Assembly: GCA_965228125.1 (NCBI GenBank)
Contig: OZ245791.1
Location: 1,178,001-1,242,000, forward strand
Source of the DNA: GWF2-38-69 sp965228125
Lineage (GTDB): Bacteria; Verrucomicrobiota; Lentisphaeria; Victivallales; GWF2-38-69
Reading direction: 5' to 3'
DNA: 64,000 nt
Position numbers and translations under genes: made by a program. This document shows, piece after piece, positions 1 through 9,270 of the stretch; position 1 is the stretch's first letter; each line of letters begins with the position of its first letter. The notes under the pieces were generated by a model that searched no databases, was not told where the DNA came from, and was given only the letters and a program-made list of their open reading frames with translations.

Positions 1-1515
1 GATTATCAAATTGGGGCTATATGGAGCCAAAGCTTTAACTAATTCTTCCTCAAATGCTTCCCTGGTTCTGTTTTTTGATTCTACAACAATAGTATCGATT
101 CCATAGCTGTTTGCCGTTTCAAGCCCTTTAGCAGCCTGATTATTGGATATGACAACTGAGGGAAATGCGCAATCTGAAAGTATTCCTTCATCTTCTAAAC
201 AATTCTTGATGACTGCTTCCATATTGCTTCCCCTTCCTGAAATCAGGATGGCAAGTCGGGACTTATCTCTTCTTCCTATATCGCACCGCTTAGATGCTCC
301 TTTGAAACTAATTGCTTTTGCAGCTTTATACGTTTTCATAAGCGCGGAATTGAGAGTTTTCCCCGATGAAACGATATTTAATACTCTTCCGCCGTTTGTA
401 AGAAGACGACTGTCCGCCAATTTTGTGCCGGCATGAAAGACTAATGTGTCTTTGTCTTGGATTGTTCCTATTTCTATGGCAGTTCCTTTGTGATACTTTG
501 ATGGATACCCGTCGGCAACCAGCACTACGTCTGCAAAATACCCTTCGTAAAATTCAAATTCCTGATCATGCAGCCTGCCTACAAGCGATGCACTTATTAT
601 TTCAAACAAATTATTTTTTAAAGAAGGAAGAAGAACGCACGCTTCAGGATCCCCCATTCTTACATTGTATTCAAGTAATTTTGGGCCATTCTCAGTCAAC
701 ATGACCCCAAAATAAATAAATCCTTTGTAATCAAAGTATTCGGCTTGTATCCCATGGAGAGTCGGCCTTACTATTTTTGCATAAATCTCTCCAAGCGTTG
801 TTTTATTTATTGAATCGAACGGGGCAATAACTCCCATACCGCCTGTATTTGGGCCAATATCTCCGTCAAATCTTTGTTTATGATCCTGAGAAGGTAAAAA
901 AAGTCTTATATCTCTTCCATCTGTAATTCCTATAATCGAAACTTCTTCGCCCGCTAAAAATTCTTCCACATGAAACCTGGCTCCAAAGTTTCCTGCAATA
1001 TTAGCAATTGCCTTTTTAACTTCCTCAATTGAGAAACAGATAAAGACGCCTTTTCCTGCTGCAAGCCCGTCATATTTGATGACGCAATTCCATTTTAACT
1101 CTTCGCAAAACGACAAGGCTTCAGTGAGTGTTTTATCTCCATTATTGAGATCAAATGATCGATATCTTGCTGTTGAAACTTTATACTTAAGCATGAATTC
1201 TTTTGCGAAAATCTTGGAGCATTCCAGCATAGATGCAGTTTTGGATGGGCCAAATACTTTTATCTTGGATCCTGTAAAATAATCAACAATTCCCTCGAAG
1301 AGGATGTTTTCCGGTCCAACGACAATCAAACTAACTTCTCTTTCTCCACAAAAGTCTTCAATCTGTCCAAAATCACAGGGATTATATTCTGGAAACGAAT
1401 TAGGAATCCCTCCATTTCCTGGAATAGCGTAAACTTTATTGATGTTCGGACATTGGGCAAGTTTCCATGACAACGCATGTTCCCTTGCTCCGGAACCTAA
1501 AACTAAAACTTTCAT
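1..1515 (-). CDS. purD-purN: PurD-PurN fusion: GAR synthetase joined to GAR transformylase (3' end outside window)
   Basis: The minus frame starting with ATG at 1515 stays open to the left edge (505 codons), so the gene is partial. Residues 1 to about 418 are phosphoribosylamine-glycine ligase: N-terminal LVLGSGAREHAL, ATP-grasp segment KYDGLAAGKGV, GPNTGGMG, and NVRMGDPEA near the ATP/metal site. The usual PurD end (ISFKGASKRCDIG) is followed almost without linker, from about residue 420, by a PurN start (LAILISGRGSNMEAVI, then VVISNNQAAKGLETA). I translated the junction codon by codon and found no stop or frame change. PurD makes GAR from phosphoribosylamine and glycine; PurN formylates it with 10-formyl-THF, so the fusion joins steps 2 and 3 of IMP synthesis. 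The start overlaps the purC/purE stop by ATGA. The end of the PurN domain cannot be seen. Confidence 0.95.
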   Translation of the reverse strand, partial: MKVLVLGSGAREHALSWKLAQCPNINKVYAIPGNGGIPNSFPEYNPCDFGQIEDFCGEREVSLIVVGPENILFEGIVDYFTGSKIKVFGPSKTASMLECSKIFAKEFMLKYKVSTARYRSFDLNNGDKTLTEALSFCEELKWNCVIKYDGLAAGKGVFICFSIEEVKKAIANIAGNFGARFHVEEFLAGEEVSIIGITDGRDIRLFLPSQDHKQRFDGDIGPNTGGMGVIAPFDSINKTTLGEIYAKIVRPTLHGIQAEYFDYKGFIYFGVMLTENGPKLLEYNVRMGDPEACVLLPSLKNNLFEIISASLVGRLHDQEFEFYEGYFADVVLVADGYPSKYHKGTAIEIGTIQDKDTLVFHAGTKLADSRLLTNGGRVLNIVSSGKTLNSALMKTYKAAKAISFKGASKRCDIGRRDKSRLAILISGRGSNMEAVIKNCLEDEGILSDCAFPSVVISNNQAAKGLETANSYGIDTIVVESKNRTREAFEEELVKALAPYSPNLII

Positions 1516-2906
1516 AAATTAGTATCTTCTTTGAGGTTTTTATCAGCTGCTATGAGGCTATTCTTGATTTGAAGAATATCAGCATCAAATCTTTCTTTCA
1601 ACCTGTTTATATTCAAACTTCTTAACGCAAATAGCGCAGCGTTTTCAGCATCAAGAACCGTGCCAGCCGGTACTTTTGATGGCATCATTAGTGATGAATT
1701 GATGTTAATCATCAGATCGGCCTCACTGGTAAATTTAGGGCAGTTAATCACTGGAATGTTCATATTGGATGCAAGCGCTCCTCCAAGTCCATTGGATTTA
1801 CCTGCAATTGCTATTATAGCTCCCGGTTCGATGGAGTCATTGTATTCTCTTGACAAATCAACAATCCTTTCTCCATTCTTATGGGCAGAGACGACTCTTA
1901 GTTCAGACATAACTCCATATTTTTGAATAATAGACTGTATTTTTAGGGCATGGTCTTTATCTGAAACAGACCCCATGATTATTGATACGTATCCATCTTT
2001 AATCAGTCCTGATCTCAATAAATTCCTATACATTCTGTTTTTACAGTCTGAAATATCTATTGCGAACTTACTGCCAGTGACTTTTTCATAAATTTCCCTG
2101 TAGCGCCTTGAAGTTTCATTAACGACTTCATCGCTTAGAACTATCGGCATAATCCCGTTCTTTGTTTCTCTGATGAGCCATGCCCTGACATACTCCTTGT
2201 CCATCTGATAGACTGATTTTGGATCTTTCTCATAATCTTTAACATCCCAGAATCTGGACGAATCAGGAGTATGAATTTCATCTATCAGAGTAAGCTTTCC
2301 GTCAATAATGCCGAACTCATATTTAGTGTCAACAAGAAGGATTCCCCTGGAAGCAAGGTAATCAGACGCCTTGGAATAAAGTGACAAGGCTGCCGCCTCT
2401 ATTTTTTCATAAGTTTCCTTGTCTATTATTTTTTTTGCAAATATTTCTTCTCTAGATATTTCCTCATCGTTCTTTGATTTGGTTGTGGGGGTAAGAATAG
2501 GTGATGGCAGCTTAATATTCTGCGCAAGTCCATCTCCGACTTTTACGCCGGAGAATATTCTTTTTCCTTTTTCATAGCCTCTCCACATTGAGCCTGTTAT
2601 GAAACCTCTTACCACCATCTCAAGTTTTATTGGCACTGCTGTTTTAACCAGGCTTATATTTGGGTCTATTTCTTTGACAAAATGGTTAGGTATTATATCT
2701 TTTGTCTTTTCGAACCAGAAGTTAGTCATTCCATTAAGAACAGCCCCTTTTCCCGGAATGGCAGAATCCAGAACCACATCGAAAGCAGAGATTCTGTCTG
2801 TGACTACAATCATGCGGTTTCTCTCATCTATTGAATAGCTATCCCTGACTTTTCCCTTTGATAGCCTGCTCAGTTGCGGGGTGAAAAAAGTTCTAAAAGA
2901 ATCCAT
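1512..2906 (-). CDS. purC-purE: PurC-PurE fusion: SAICAR synthetase joined to class II AIR carboxylase
   Basis: 464 aa. Residues 1 to about 300 are SAICAR synthetase (SKGKVRDSY, VVTDRISAFDVV, VVRGFITGSMWRGY, LVDTKYEFG, LIDEIHTPDSSRF). From about residue 306 the AIR carboxylase fold begins (SIIMGSVSDKDHA). The carboxylase has SAHK and AGKSNGLGG, as in the CO2-using class II (animal-type) enzymes, rather than the SAHR and AGGAAHLPG of bacterial class I enzymes. A class II enzyme would need no PurK and acts directly on AIR, so this protein would carry AIR to CAIR to SAICAR, as animal PAICS does with the same domain order. It lies 19 nt after purQ and overlaps purD-purN by 4 nt. The fusion is seen directly; the class II assignment rests on motifs. 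Confidence 0.95.
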   Translation of the reverse strand: MDSFRTFFTPQLSRLSKGKVRDSYSIDERNRMIVVTDRISAFDVVLDSAIPGKGAVLNGMTNFWFEKTKDIIPNHFVKEIDPNISLVKTAVPIKLEMVVRGFITGSMWRGYEKGKRIFSGVKVGDGLAQNIKLPSPILTPTTKSKNDEEISREEIFAKKIIDKETYEKIEAAALSLYSKASDYLASRGILLVDTKYEFGIIDGKLTLIDEIHTPDSSRFWDVKDYEKDPKSVYQMDKEYVRAWLIRETKNGIMPIVLSDEVVNETSRRYREIYEKVTGSKFAIDISDCKNRMYRNLLRSGLIKDGYVSIIMGSVSDKDHALKIQSIIQKYGVMSELRVVSAHKNGERIVDLSREYNDSIEPGAIIAIAGKSNGLGGALASNMNIPVINCPKFTSEADLMININSSLMMPSKVPAGTVLDAENAALFALRSLNINRLKERFDADILQIKNSLIAADKNLKEDTNL

Positions 2907-2925
2907 CTTTTCCTCCTGTTTTAAA

Positions 2926-3717
2926 TTATACAGATTTACGACTATAGATTGATTGTTCTACCTCTCTTACTAACTTTCTGATAAACTCCAGTCCATCGGC
3001 TTCCAGATATTTCCCATCTCTTTTATAAGAGTTCCATTCCGGATGATTATAAATAGAAAGAAATGCTTCAGGGTGAGGCATCATACCGATGACTCTGCCA
3101 GAAACATCTGTAAGTCCGGCACAGCCCAACTCCGAGCCGTTAGGGTTTTCCTCGCAGTATGAAAGAAAGTTTAATTTCTTTGCTATTATTTTCTGTCTAA
3201 TCTCATCATCTTTTATTACCAACCGGCCTTCTCCGTGCCTAATGGGTAATGATATGATCCGTTGGTCTTTTTCAAGTTTTAGTTTGCACCATTTGTCTAT
3301 AAATGTGAAGTTGGAGTTTTTAAATAATGTTACTTCCTGAACCCATCTCTTTCTGATGGCAGGAATGAGCCCCATCTTGACTAAAGCCTGAAATCCGTTG
3401 CATATTCCCAATATATACTTTCCGTCATTAAGAAAGCGATCTATTTCAACCGTGAATGAGTTACTTGAAGCAAGAGTTCTATAAAGTATTTTATTTGCCA
3501 GTACCTTGCCTGAGCCCAGATTATCTCCGAAAGAAAAGCCTCCCGGGAAATTGAGAATGTCGTAATTGTGTATGGAAATTTCTCCTGCCAGAATAGCTGA
3601 TATATGGTGGATATCACATTTTGCTTTGCATAGCTTGTAGGCGCTTGCGAGTTCTTCTTCACAATTTATGCCATATCCTGTAATAACAAGAGATTTAATT
3701 TCAGATTTCAAGTCCAT
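2926..3717 (-). CDS. purQ: FGAM synthase glutaminase subunit PurQ
   Basis: 263 aa class I glutamine amidotransferase that supplies ammonia to PurL for conversion of FGAR to FGAM. Visible features: the oxyanion-strand region NFPGGFSFGD near residue 57, nucleophile elbow LGICNGFQ with Cys106, and the His/Glu pair in MMPHPEAF near the C-terminus. It is longer than the roughly 225 aa of Bacillus-type PurQ and resembles the amidotransferase end of large single-chain FGAM synthases, in line with its large partner PurL. Its start lies 17 nt inside the end of purL, which suggests translational coupling and 1:1 expression. Confidence 0.96.
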   Translation of the reverse strand: MDLKSEIKSLVITGYGINCEEELASAYKLCKAKCDIHHISAILAGEISIHNYDILNFPGGFSFGDNLGSGKVLANKILYRTLASSNSFTVEIDRFLNDGKYILGICNGFQALVKMGLIPAIRKRWVQEVTLFKNSNFTFIDKWCKLKLEKDQRIISLPIRHGEGRLVIKDDEIRQKIIAKKLNFLSYCEENPNGSELGCAGLTDVSGRVIGMMPHPEAFLSIYNHPEWNSYKRDGKYLEADGLEFIRKLVREVEQSIYSRKSV

Positions 3718-6682
3718 GTCTCCAAGAGTTTTTTAGTTTATCTATGTCAATACTGACCATATTTCTGCCATCAATGGATATCTTTAATTTTTTGTTATCT
3801 GTAACAATGCCGATCTTTTTTGCCATACATCCCATTTCTTTCTCAACAAGAGTAGATTTTTCAGGGCTAACTGATGCTATAAACCTTGAATGACTTTCTG
3901 AAAACAGGAAAGCTTCATCACTAAGATATGTCGCAGCGTTTACATCAGCGCCCAATTCCCCGCCAAATGCGCATTCAGAGACAGCGCAGGCTAATCCCCC
4001 ATCAGAAACGTCATGGCATGAAGACAAATATTTTGATATTTTCATCACTTTCAAATATAGTTCTTTGGCATGTTCTTTTCTGACTTTCGGCACATTTCCG
4101 CCTTTCTGTCCTGTCAGTCCAAAGTATTCAGAAGCTCCCAACTCATCATAAGTTTCACCCAGAAGATAGATCTCATCTCCTGCTTTTTTAAATTCGGATG
4201 TAACTGTGCGCCTGATATCATCTATCTTGGCCGTCATAGAATAGAGGATTGTTGGAGGAACCGAAATCTTAATTCCTTCAGACACAAAATCGTTCTTCAT
4301 GCTATCTTTGCCTGATGTCATTGGTATATTGAAAAAGACTGACATATCATAAAGAGCCTGGCACATTCTAACCAGCTTTCCAAGTTTAAGTTTTCCATCA
4401 GGATTTGAAACTGAATCATAAACAGAATTAGGGACACAAAAGTTATCATTCACTGACCAGAACCTGTTGGTCTTATCATTAGGATCGGGGAGTTTGCCTC
4501 CAATAGATATTATCTGCCTGATTCCTTCATCAAAAGCTCCTGCAGACATCTCATATGGATCAATGTCGCCATATTTTGGGCAGATGCCGTTGGATATAGC
4601 CACACCCGCAAAAGAATCCTGATCGAATCTCATTACTGCAGCATCCTGCGGGGCAATACCTCCTCTTCCCATCAATGGCTTTATGACAGACTTACCTTTA
4701 ACTTCGTGGTCATATCGCCTTATAACAGATTCTTTCGACGCTATGTTTGGCCTGCTCATCAATTTAAGCAGTACCTCATTGTAATCATGCCTTGATGTAG
4801 ATAAATTCTCTTTGATTAATAGTTTGTCTATATTTTTCCATTCTGCAAAGAGATGCTTTCTGGGGACGGCATTGTGAAGAAAATCAAGGCTCAAATAGGC
4901 AGCGGTATTTGAATTGTAACAAACATGAAGATACCCGGAAGAAGTAAAATAACCGATATCAATAGCCTCGACTTCCATTTCAATGGCAAGGTCCATAAAG
5001 TCTTTAATTTTAGTTTCTTCAACTACGATGGTCATTCGCTCCTGTGATTCCGAAACGAATATTTCCCATGGCTTCAACCCGGAATACTTTAAGGGCACAT
5101 CTTTTAGTTCTACATAGGCGCCATTTGTGACAGCAGAAAGTTCTCCGATAGATGATGAAAGGCCTCCTGCCCCGTTGTCTGTAGAGCATTTTACCAAGCC
5201 CTTTAAACATGCTTTTTCGAGAAAATCGCATAGCATTTTCTGAGTAATTGGACTACCGATTTGAACCGCTGACTGAGGGGAATGCTCATCTATCTGGCAT
5301 GAAGAAAATGTTGCTCCATGAATCCCATCTTTGCCGACTCTTCCTCCAGCCATTACTATTCTGTCTCCGACATCAATTCTCTTTTCGCTTGTATCAATGC
5401 CATTGTAATACCTTTGGAGGATTCCACCCGTTCCGCAATAAACCAACGGTTTACCGGCAAATCTATCATCAAAGACTATCGCACCATTTACCGTAGGGAT
5501 ACCTGATTTATTGCCGCCGTCTTCAATGCCTTTTATCACTCCTGAGATAATGCGTTGTGGATGAAGTTGTCCCGTTAGGAGTTTTTTACTATAAGTTGGC
5601 TCGGCAAAACAAAGAACATTGGTATTAAAAAGCATTTTTGCTCCACCGATACCTGTTCCCATGGCATCCCTGTTAACTCCAAGTATTCCTGTGATTGCTC
5701 CGCCATACGGATCGAGAGCAGAAGGGGAATTATGAGTTTCAACTTTCCACACAAAAGATTTGTCATCATCAATTTTAACGATGCCTGCGTTGTCTGAAAA
5801 AACTTTGATAAGCCAGTTATTTCCTGCCTTTTCCAATATGTCTTGGATTATCTCTGTCGCACCTCTGATATAGGTTTTAAAAAGCGAATCAATTACTGTT
5901 TTTTCTCCTGTGTCCATATTGTGAAATTCGATGATCCCGCCGAACTCTTTGTGTTTGCAATGTTCCGACCATGTTTGTGCGATAATCTCTAGCTCAACAT
6001 CCGTTGGGTATTTTGAAAGCCCCAGATCTTTTCTAATCTTCAAATTATCGTGGTTTAGATAGTAGTTTTTGACTGCTTTCATTTCATCCAGATCAAGCGA
6101 AAGGAGCCTTTGCTTTGAGATGTCGATCAATTCAGAATCAGTGCCCTCTAAGTTAATTTCTTCTATCTTTAAATCTGACTTTATCATGACTTCGGGAATA
6201 TATAACACATTGCCATCAAATAATCCGCATTCGAAGTGATTAATGAGAGCATTGCCAAGATGAGTTTCTCCAAATTTTTTCAAATATCTGCTATCTAGCT
6301 CATCCTTAAAAAGATAAAGATCGTGAGAAAAGATTCTTACAGGACAACTTGTTTTCCCGTCAAACGATATATCTGAAAAAACTTTTTCGGCAGAGGCTCC
6401 TTCGTCGTCTGTCACTCCTGGGAGTTTAGACACCAGAACATAGCTTTTATAAGATAAAAACGTATCAAGTTTTTCAAAGTAAATGTTTTCAACTATTGGG
6501 TCGACAAGGCCTTTTTTGGAATAGTCTGAAATATCATGTGCTCTTAAATTTTCAGATATTATCGAGTAGACTTTTAAAATCCTGATATCACCCGAGTCAT
6601 GATTCAGGTCATTCCTAACTGCATCTCTCAGTTGCGAAATTTTAACGATATCTTCTATTTTAGGGACAATAAAAACATTCAT
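3701..6682 (-). CDS. purL: FGAM synthase, large form without glutaminase domain
   Basis: 993 aa. Uses ATP and ammonia from PurQ to turn FGAR into FGAM. The N-terminal ~200 residues look PurS-like and linker-like (SKLPGVTDDEG near residue 90). The synthase core follows with TWSEHCKHKEFGG (His241), VWKVETHNSPSA, PYGGAITG, STDNGAGGLSSS, MGRGGIAPQDAAVMRFD and SCHDVSDGGLA. Small PurL is about 740 aa and needs separate PurS and PurQ; single-chain PurL is about 1,250-1,300 aa. This one plus the 263 aa PurQ adds up to the single-chain size, so it looks like a large-type enzyme encoded in two pieces. I see no purS gene nearby. It is 6 nt from purM and overlaps purQ by 17 nt. Confidence 0.96.
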   Translation of the reverse strand: MNVFIVPKIEDIVKISQLRDAVRNDLNHDSGDIRILKVYSIISENLRAHDISDYSKKGLVDPIVENIYFEKLDTFLSYKSYVLVSKLPGVTDDEGASAEKVFSDISFDGKTSCPVRIFSHDLYLFKDELDSRYLKKFGETHLGNALINHFECGLFDGNVLYIPEVMIKSDLKIEEINLEGTDSELIDISKQRLLSLDLDEMKAVKNYYLNHDNLKIRKDLGLSKYPTDVELEIIAQTWSEHCKHKEFGGIIEFHNMDTGEKTVIDSLFKTYIRGATEIIQDILEKAGNNWLIKVFSDNAGIVKIDDDKSFVWKVETHNSPSALDPYGGAITGILGVNRDAMGTGIGGAKMLFNTNVLCFAEPTYSKKLLTGQLHPQRIISGVIKGIEDGGNKSGIPTVNGAIVFDDRFAGKPLVYCGTGGILQRYYNGIDTSEKRIDVGDRIVMAGGRVGKDGIHGATFSSCQIDEHSPQSAVQIGSPITQKMLCDFLEKACLKGLVKCSTDNGAGGLSSSIGELSAVTNGAYVELKDVPLKYSGLKPWEIFVSESQERMTIVVEETKIKDFMDLAIEMEVEAIDIGYFTSSGYLHVCYNSNTAAYLSLDFLHNAVPRKHLFAEWKNIDKLLIKENLSTSRHDYNEVLLKLMSRPNIASKESVIRRYDHEVKGKSVIKPLMGRGGIAPQDAAVMRFDQDSFAGVAISNGICPKYGDIDPYEMSAGAFDEGIRQIISIGGKLPDPNDKTNRFWSVNDNFCVPNSVYDSVSNPDGKLKLGKLVRMCQALYDMSVFFNIPMTSGKDSMKNDFVSEGIKISVPPTILYSMTAKIDDIRRTVTSEFKKAGDEIYLLGETYDELGASEYFGLTGQKGGNVPKVRKEHAKELYLKVMKISKYLSSCHDVSDGGLACAVSECAFGGELGADVNAATYLSDEAFLFSESHSRFIASVSPEKSTLVEKEMGCMAKKIGIVTDNKKLKISIDGRNMVSIDIDKLKNSWRHGLEI

Positions 6683-6688
6683 TATTTT

Positions 6689-7753
6689 TTAATCCAATTG
6701 ATATTCTAACTTCTTATTAAAAAACCCTTTAGAATCTATTTTTATAATGCTGTCTTTGATAATCCTGCCAGCTACTCTTGATGGAAACCCCAAATCGGAA
6801 AGCGATTTAATTACATACTCTTTATTATCATCTTTAGTTATCAATATCATACCGTTTGACATGTTCCATTGAGTGTAAGCCGTATCATCATCTATATCAC
6901 CCATCTCCTGAAGTTTAAGCATAAAACCATCAGGTTCGAATAAATTATCCAATACTGCCCCATGTCCACTGGATCTGAGAACTCTGCCAAGTTTATCCCT
7001 GAAACTTCCACCGGTTATGTGGGCTATCCCCTTAATTTCATATTTTTTGTTTAACAAAGCAGCTATTGCCGAACAATATATTCTTGACGGATGCATAAGG
7101 ATGTCTCCCCACGAACCAGAAGCATCATATTTCATCTCATGCCATCTTTCGCCCATGCTTTTCTCTAAAACAGTTCTGGCAAGCGAATATCCATTGCTCC
7201 TCAGCCCTTTATGGTAAAGTGAAATAATAACATCCCCGACTTCTACCTTGTCTCCTGTTATTGGTTCTACCCCCTCAGGAAGATATCCTATGCATGTCGC
7301 ACACCAATTAAAGTGCATAGAATTTCCGTAACCATATATCCTGGAACCTAATTCGGCGATCTCTCCACCTGTAATAGCTACTTTCGCTTCCTTTGAGGCA
7401 TTGTATAGTCCTCTCATCAAGGAGTCCACCACGCTTGCATCAAGGATATCGACATCAAGGATATTAGTTATGTTAGCTGGTATTAATCCGTTACATATAA
7501 GATCATCGGTAACCATTGCGGTCAAATCATATCCAAGGGTATCATATTTCTCCAAGCGTTCGGCTATCTCTGCTTTAGTTCCTATCCCATCCGAGGTAAT
7601 TCCGATTTTCACCGATCCGTAATCCAGAATATTAGAAAACATTCCATGCCCGGAAAATTCAGGCACTCCTTTATGAGTCAGGTTTGAATACGATTTTTTT
7701 GCCCATTCATAAGCGATTTTCGAGCAATTTTTTCCAAGCTTAATATCAACCAT
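6689..7753 (-). CDS. purM: AIR synthetase PurM
   Basis: 354 aa, normal for the family. Phosphoribosylformylglycinamidine cyclo-ligase: ATP-dependent closure of FGAM to AIR. Motifs: GITSDGIGTKAEIA in the N-terminal ATP-binding part, DLICNGLIPANITNILD, AITGGEIAELG, and IAHITGGSFRDKLGRV in the C-terminal half. Its first 8 nt overlap the end of the unknown gene upstream and it ends 6 nt before purL. The next enzyme, the PurC-PurE fusion, is two genes downstream. Confidence 0.97.
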   Translation of the reverse strand: MVDIKLGKNCSKIAYEWAKKSYSNLTHKGVPEFSGHGMFSNILDYGSVKIGITSDGIGTKAEIAERLEKYDTLGYDLTAMVTDDLICNGLIPANITNILDVDILDASVVDSLMRGLYNASKEAKVAITGGEIAELGSRIYGYGNSMHFNWCATCIGYLPEGVEPITGDKVEVGDVIISLYHKGLRSNGYSLARTVLEKSMGERWHEMKYDASGSWGDILMHPSRIYCSAIAALLNKKYEIKGIAHITGGSFRDKLGRVLRSSGHGAVLDNLFEPDGFMLKLQEMGDIDDDTAYTQWNMSNGMILITKDDNKEYVIKSLSDLGFPSRVAGRIIKDSIIKIDSKGFFNKKLEYQLD

Positions 7754-9185
7754 GATTTTTATTCTCCGGCAGTAATGTTTCTATGCTGATTAACAGTTCA
7801 TTAATGTATTTTTCAAGTTCCAATAACTGTTCAGTTTCCTGAAAACTATGGGGACTGTTGCAGTAATAGGATAAAACAGAGGATGCTGTATCGATTTTCT
7901 CTTTCATATCTCTGTATTTCAGTAAGAAATCTTCATTGGAATGTTTGGCAGATAATGGTTCATGCGGATAATTCCTGGAAATATTCTTGAGACGGTCTAT
8001 GCCATTATGAATAATTTTTTCGTGTTTGCCGTCATTAAGAGCAAATGCATCAGTTTTTAAATTCTCAAAAAGCTCTTCCATAAGGTTGTGAAAAATAATA
8101 CCTTGTGCTTTGTCTTTGAAGCTTAATTTAGAGGGCAATATATCAACTATAAACTCTGAGCAATTTTTGTATTTTGAGCTGCATAAGTTTAGAAATAAAG
8201 CTATATCTCTAGAGGTGAACGGGTGTTTCAGGTCATCAAATATCGAATCTATTGAAGCAGTACTTCCGGAAGATATGGCAAAGGGTTCTTTATCCTTGCG
8301 CGAATGGTGCTGGTGCCATGAAGAACCATCATCCGATTTATACCATAATACAGTGTTGTTCTCAAAGTATTTTAGTTCAATATTCTCTGTTATTCCAATA
8401 ATGTCTTCAAGAGAAATTTGCGGGTCTTTCACTTTGCCGGCATCGGCAATAAAGTAAGCCCACGCCAACTGTTCTGGCACTTCATGATACGGTCCGAACT
8501 TTTCAAAAACTTTATAAAGCGAGCTCTCTATTTCTTCTGCAAACATATACGTTTTCTCCATTTCTACAGGAGGTTCTACATCGCATATTTCGGCTGTGAA
8601 AATTCCATTAGTCCAATCAACTACTTCTAAAATTAGCAAATTGAATGATTTGAGTTTGTGCGACTTCTGAATGGCTTTTAAATCAAAGGCACTAATTTTG
8701 ACCGTGCCCCTGGTATCTTTTCCTATGACTTTAAGGTTACTCTTGTCTTCAGATGCAAGGTGATCCTTAATGGTATCTGCTCCAAACATATAATAATATT
8801 CAAACAGGCTCTCTATAGGCTGGCTTGTCTTCTTTTTTGCAAGAGGTTTTTCGGTGAGTATATCGACAATTGTAAATTCAAAGGGGAACAAATCAGTGTA
8901 ATAAAATGGAATAAATCTGTGCCCTGGAATCAAAATAGAGTTCTCTATCTCAAGGTCACTAAGGTTTATTTTGAATTTTTTGCCTTTGAAAAAACAGTGC
9001 CTGGATAAATACTTATCGCTTTTTCTCCGGGTTAAAGAGTGGAATGTCAAAGGGCAGAACTCCAAATAATCTGTAACGGTATATTTGTTGTTTTTGGCAA
9101 CGTTGACTAACGCGCTTTCTATATCTTTTAATGTAAATTCAGAATTGTTCCTGCAATAATCGGTGATAGCTTTTTCTAAATTCAT
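7746..9185 (-). CDS. Hypothetical protein at head of purine operon
   Basis: About 479 aa from the ATG at 9185. The frame extends upstream to a TTG at 9248, but the ATG gives a more natural start (MNLEKAITDYCRN). I recognise no family. The sequence is soluble-looking, with no signal peptide or clear membrane segment, and has a charged helical C-terminal third (from about residue 360) with LLELEKYINELLISIETLLPE at the end. A short ...SWHQHHSRKD stretch sits mid-protein. It overlaps purM by 8 nt and lies 85 nt after the ABC ATPase gene, so it is probably co-transcribed with the purine genes. That does not prove a purine role, because the codirectional run continues upstream to unrelated genes. 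Confidence 0.8.
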   Translation of the reverse strand: MNLEKAITDYCRNNSEFTLKDIESALVNVAKNNKYTVTDYLEFCPLTFHSLTRRKSDKYLSRHCFFKGKKFKINLSDLEIENSILIPGHRFIPFYYTDLFPFEFTIVDILTEKPLAKKKTSQPIESLFEYYYMFGADTIKDHLASEDKSNLKVIGKDTRGTVKISAFDLKAIQKSHKLKSFNLLILEVVDWTNGIFTAEICDVEPPVEMEKTYMFAEEIESSLYKVFEKFGPYHEVPEQLAWAYFIADAGKVKDPQISLEDIIGITENIELKYFENNTVLWYKSDDGSSWHQHHSRKDKEPFAISSGSTASIDSIFDDLKHPFTSRDIALFLNLCSSKYKNCSEFIVDILPSKLSFKDKAQGIIFHNLMEELFENLKTDAFALNDGKHEKIIHNGIDRLKNISRNYPHEPLSAKHSNEDFLLKYRDMKEKIDTASSVLSYYCNSPHSFQETEQLLELEKYINELLISIETLLPENKNHG

Positions 9186-9270
9186 AATGAATAAATCCCA
9201 TAACTTGCGGTTGTAATATAATCTACTTCGACAAAGAGAATTAAACAAAACTTCAAACTGATAAAATCTT

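Noticed and set aside
1..1515. purD and purN as two genes separated by a frameshift or missed stop
   Set aside because: Full codon-by-codon translation from 1515 to 1 shows one uninterrupted frame across the junction.
9186..9248. TTG-initiated N-terminal extension of the gene before purM
   Set aside because: The extra 21 residues look untypical and a plain ATG follows at 9185.
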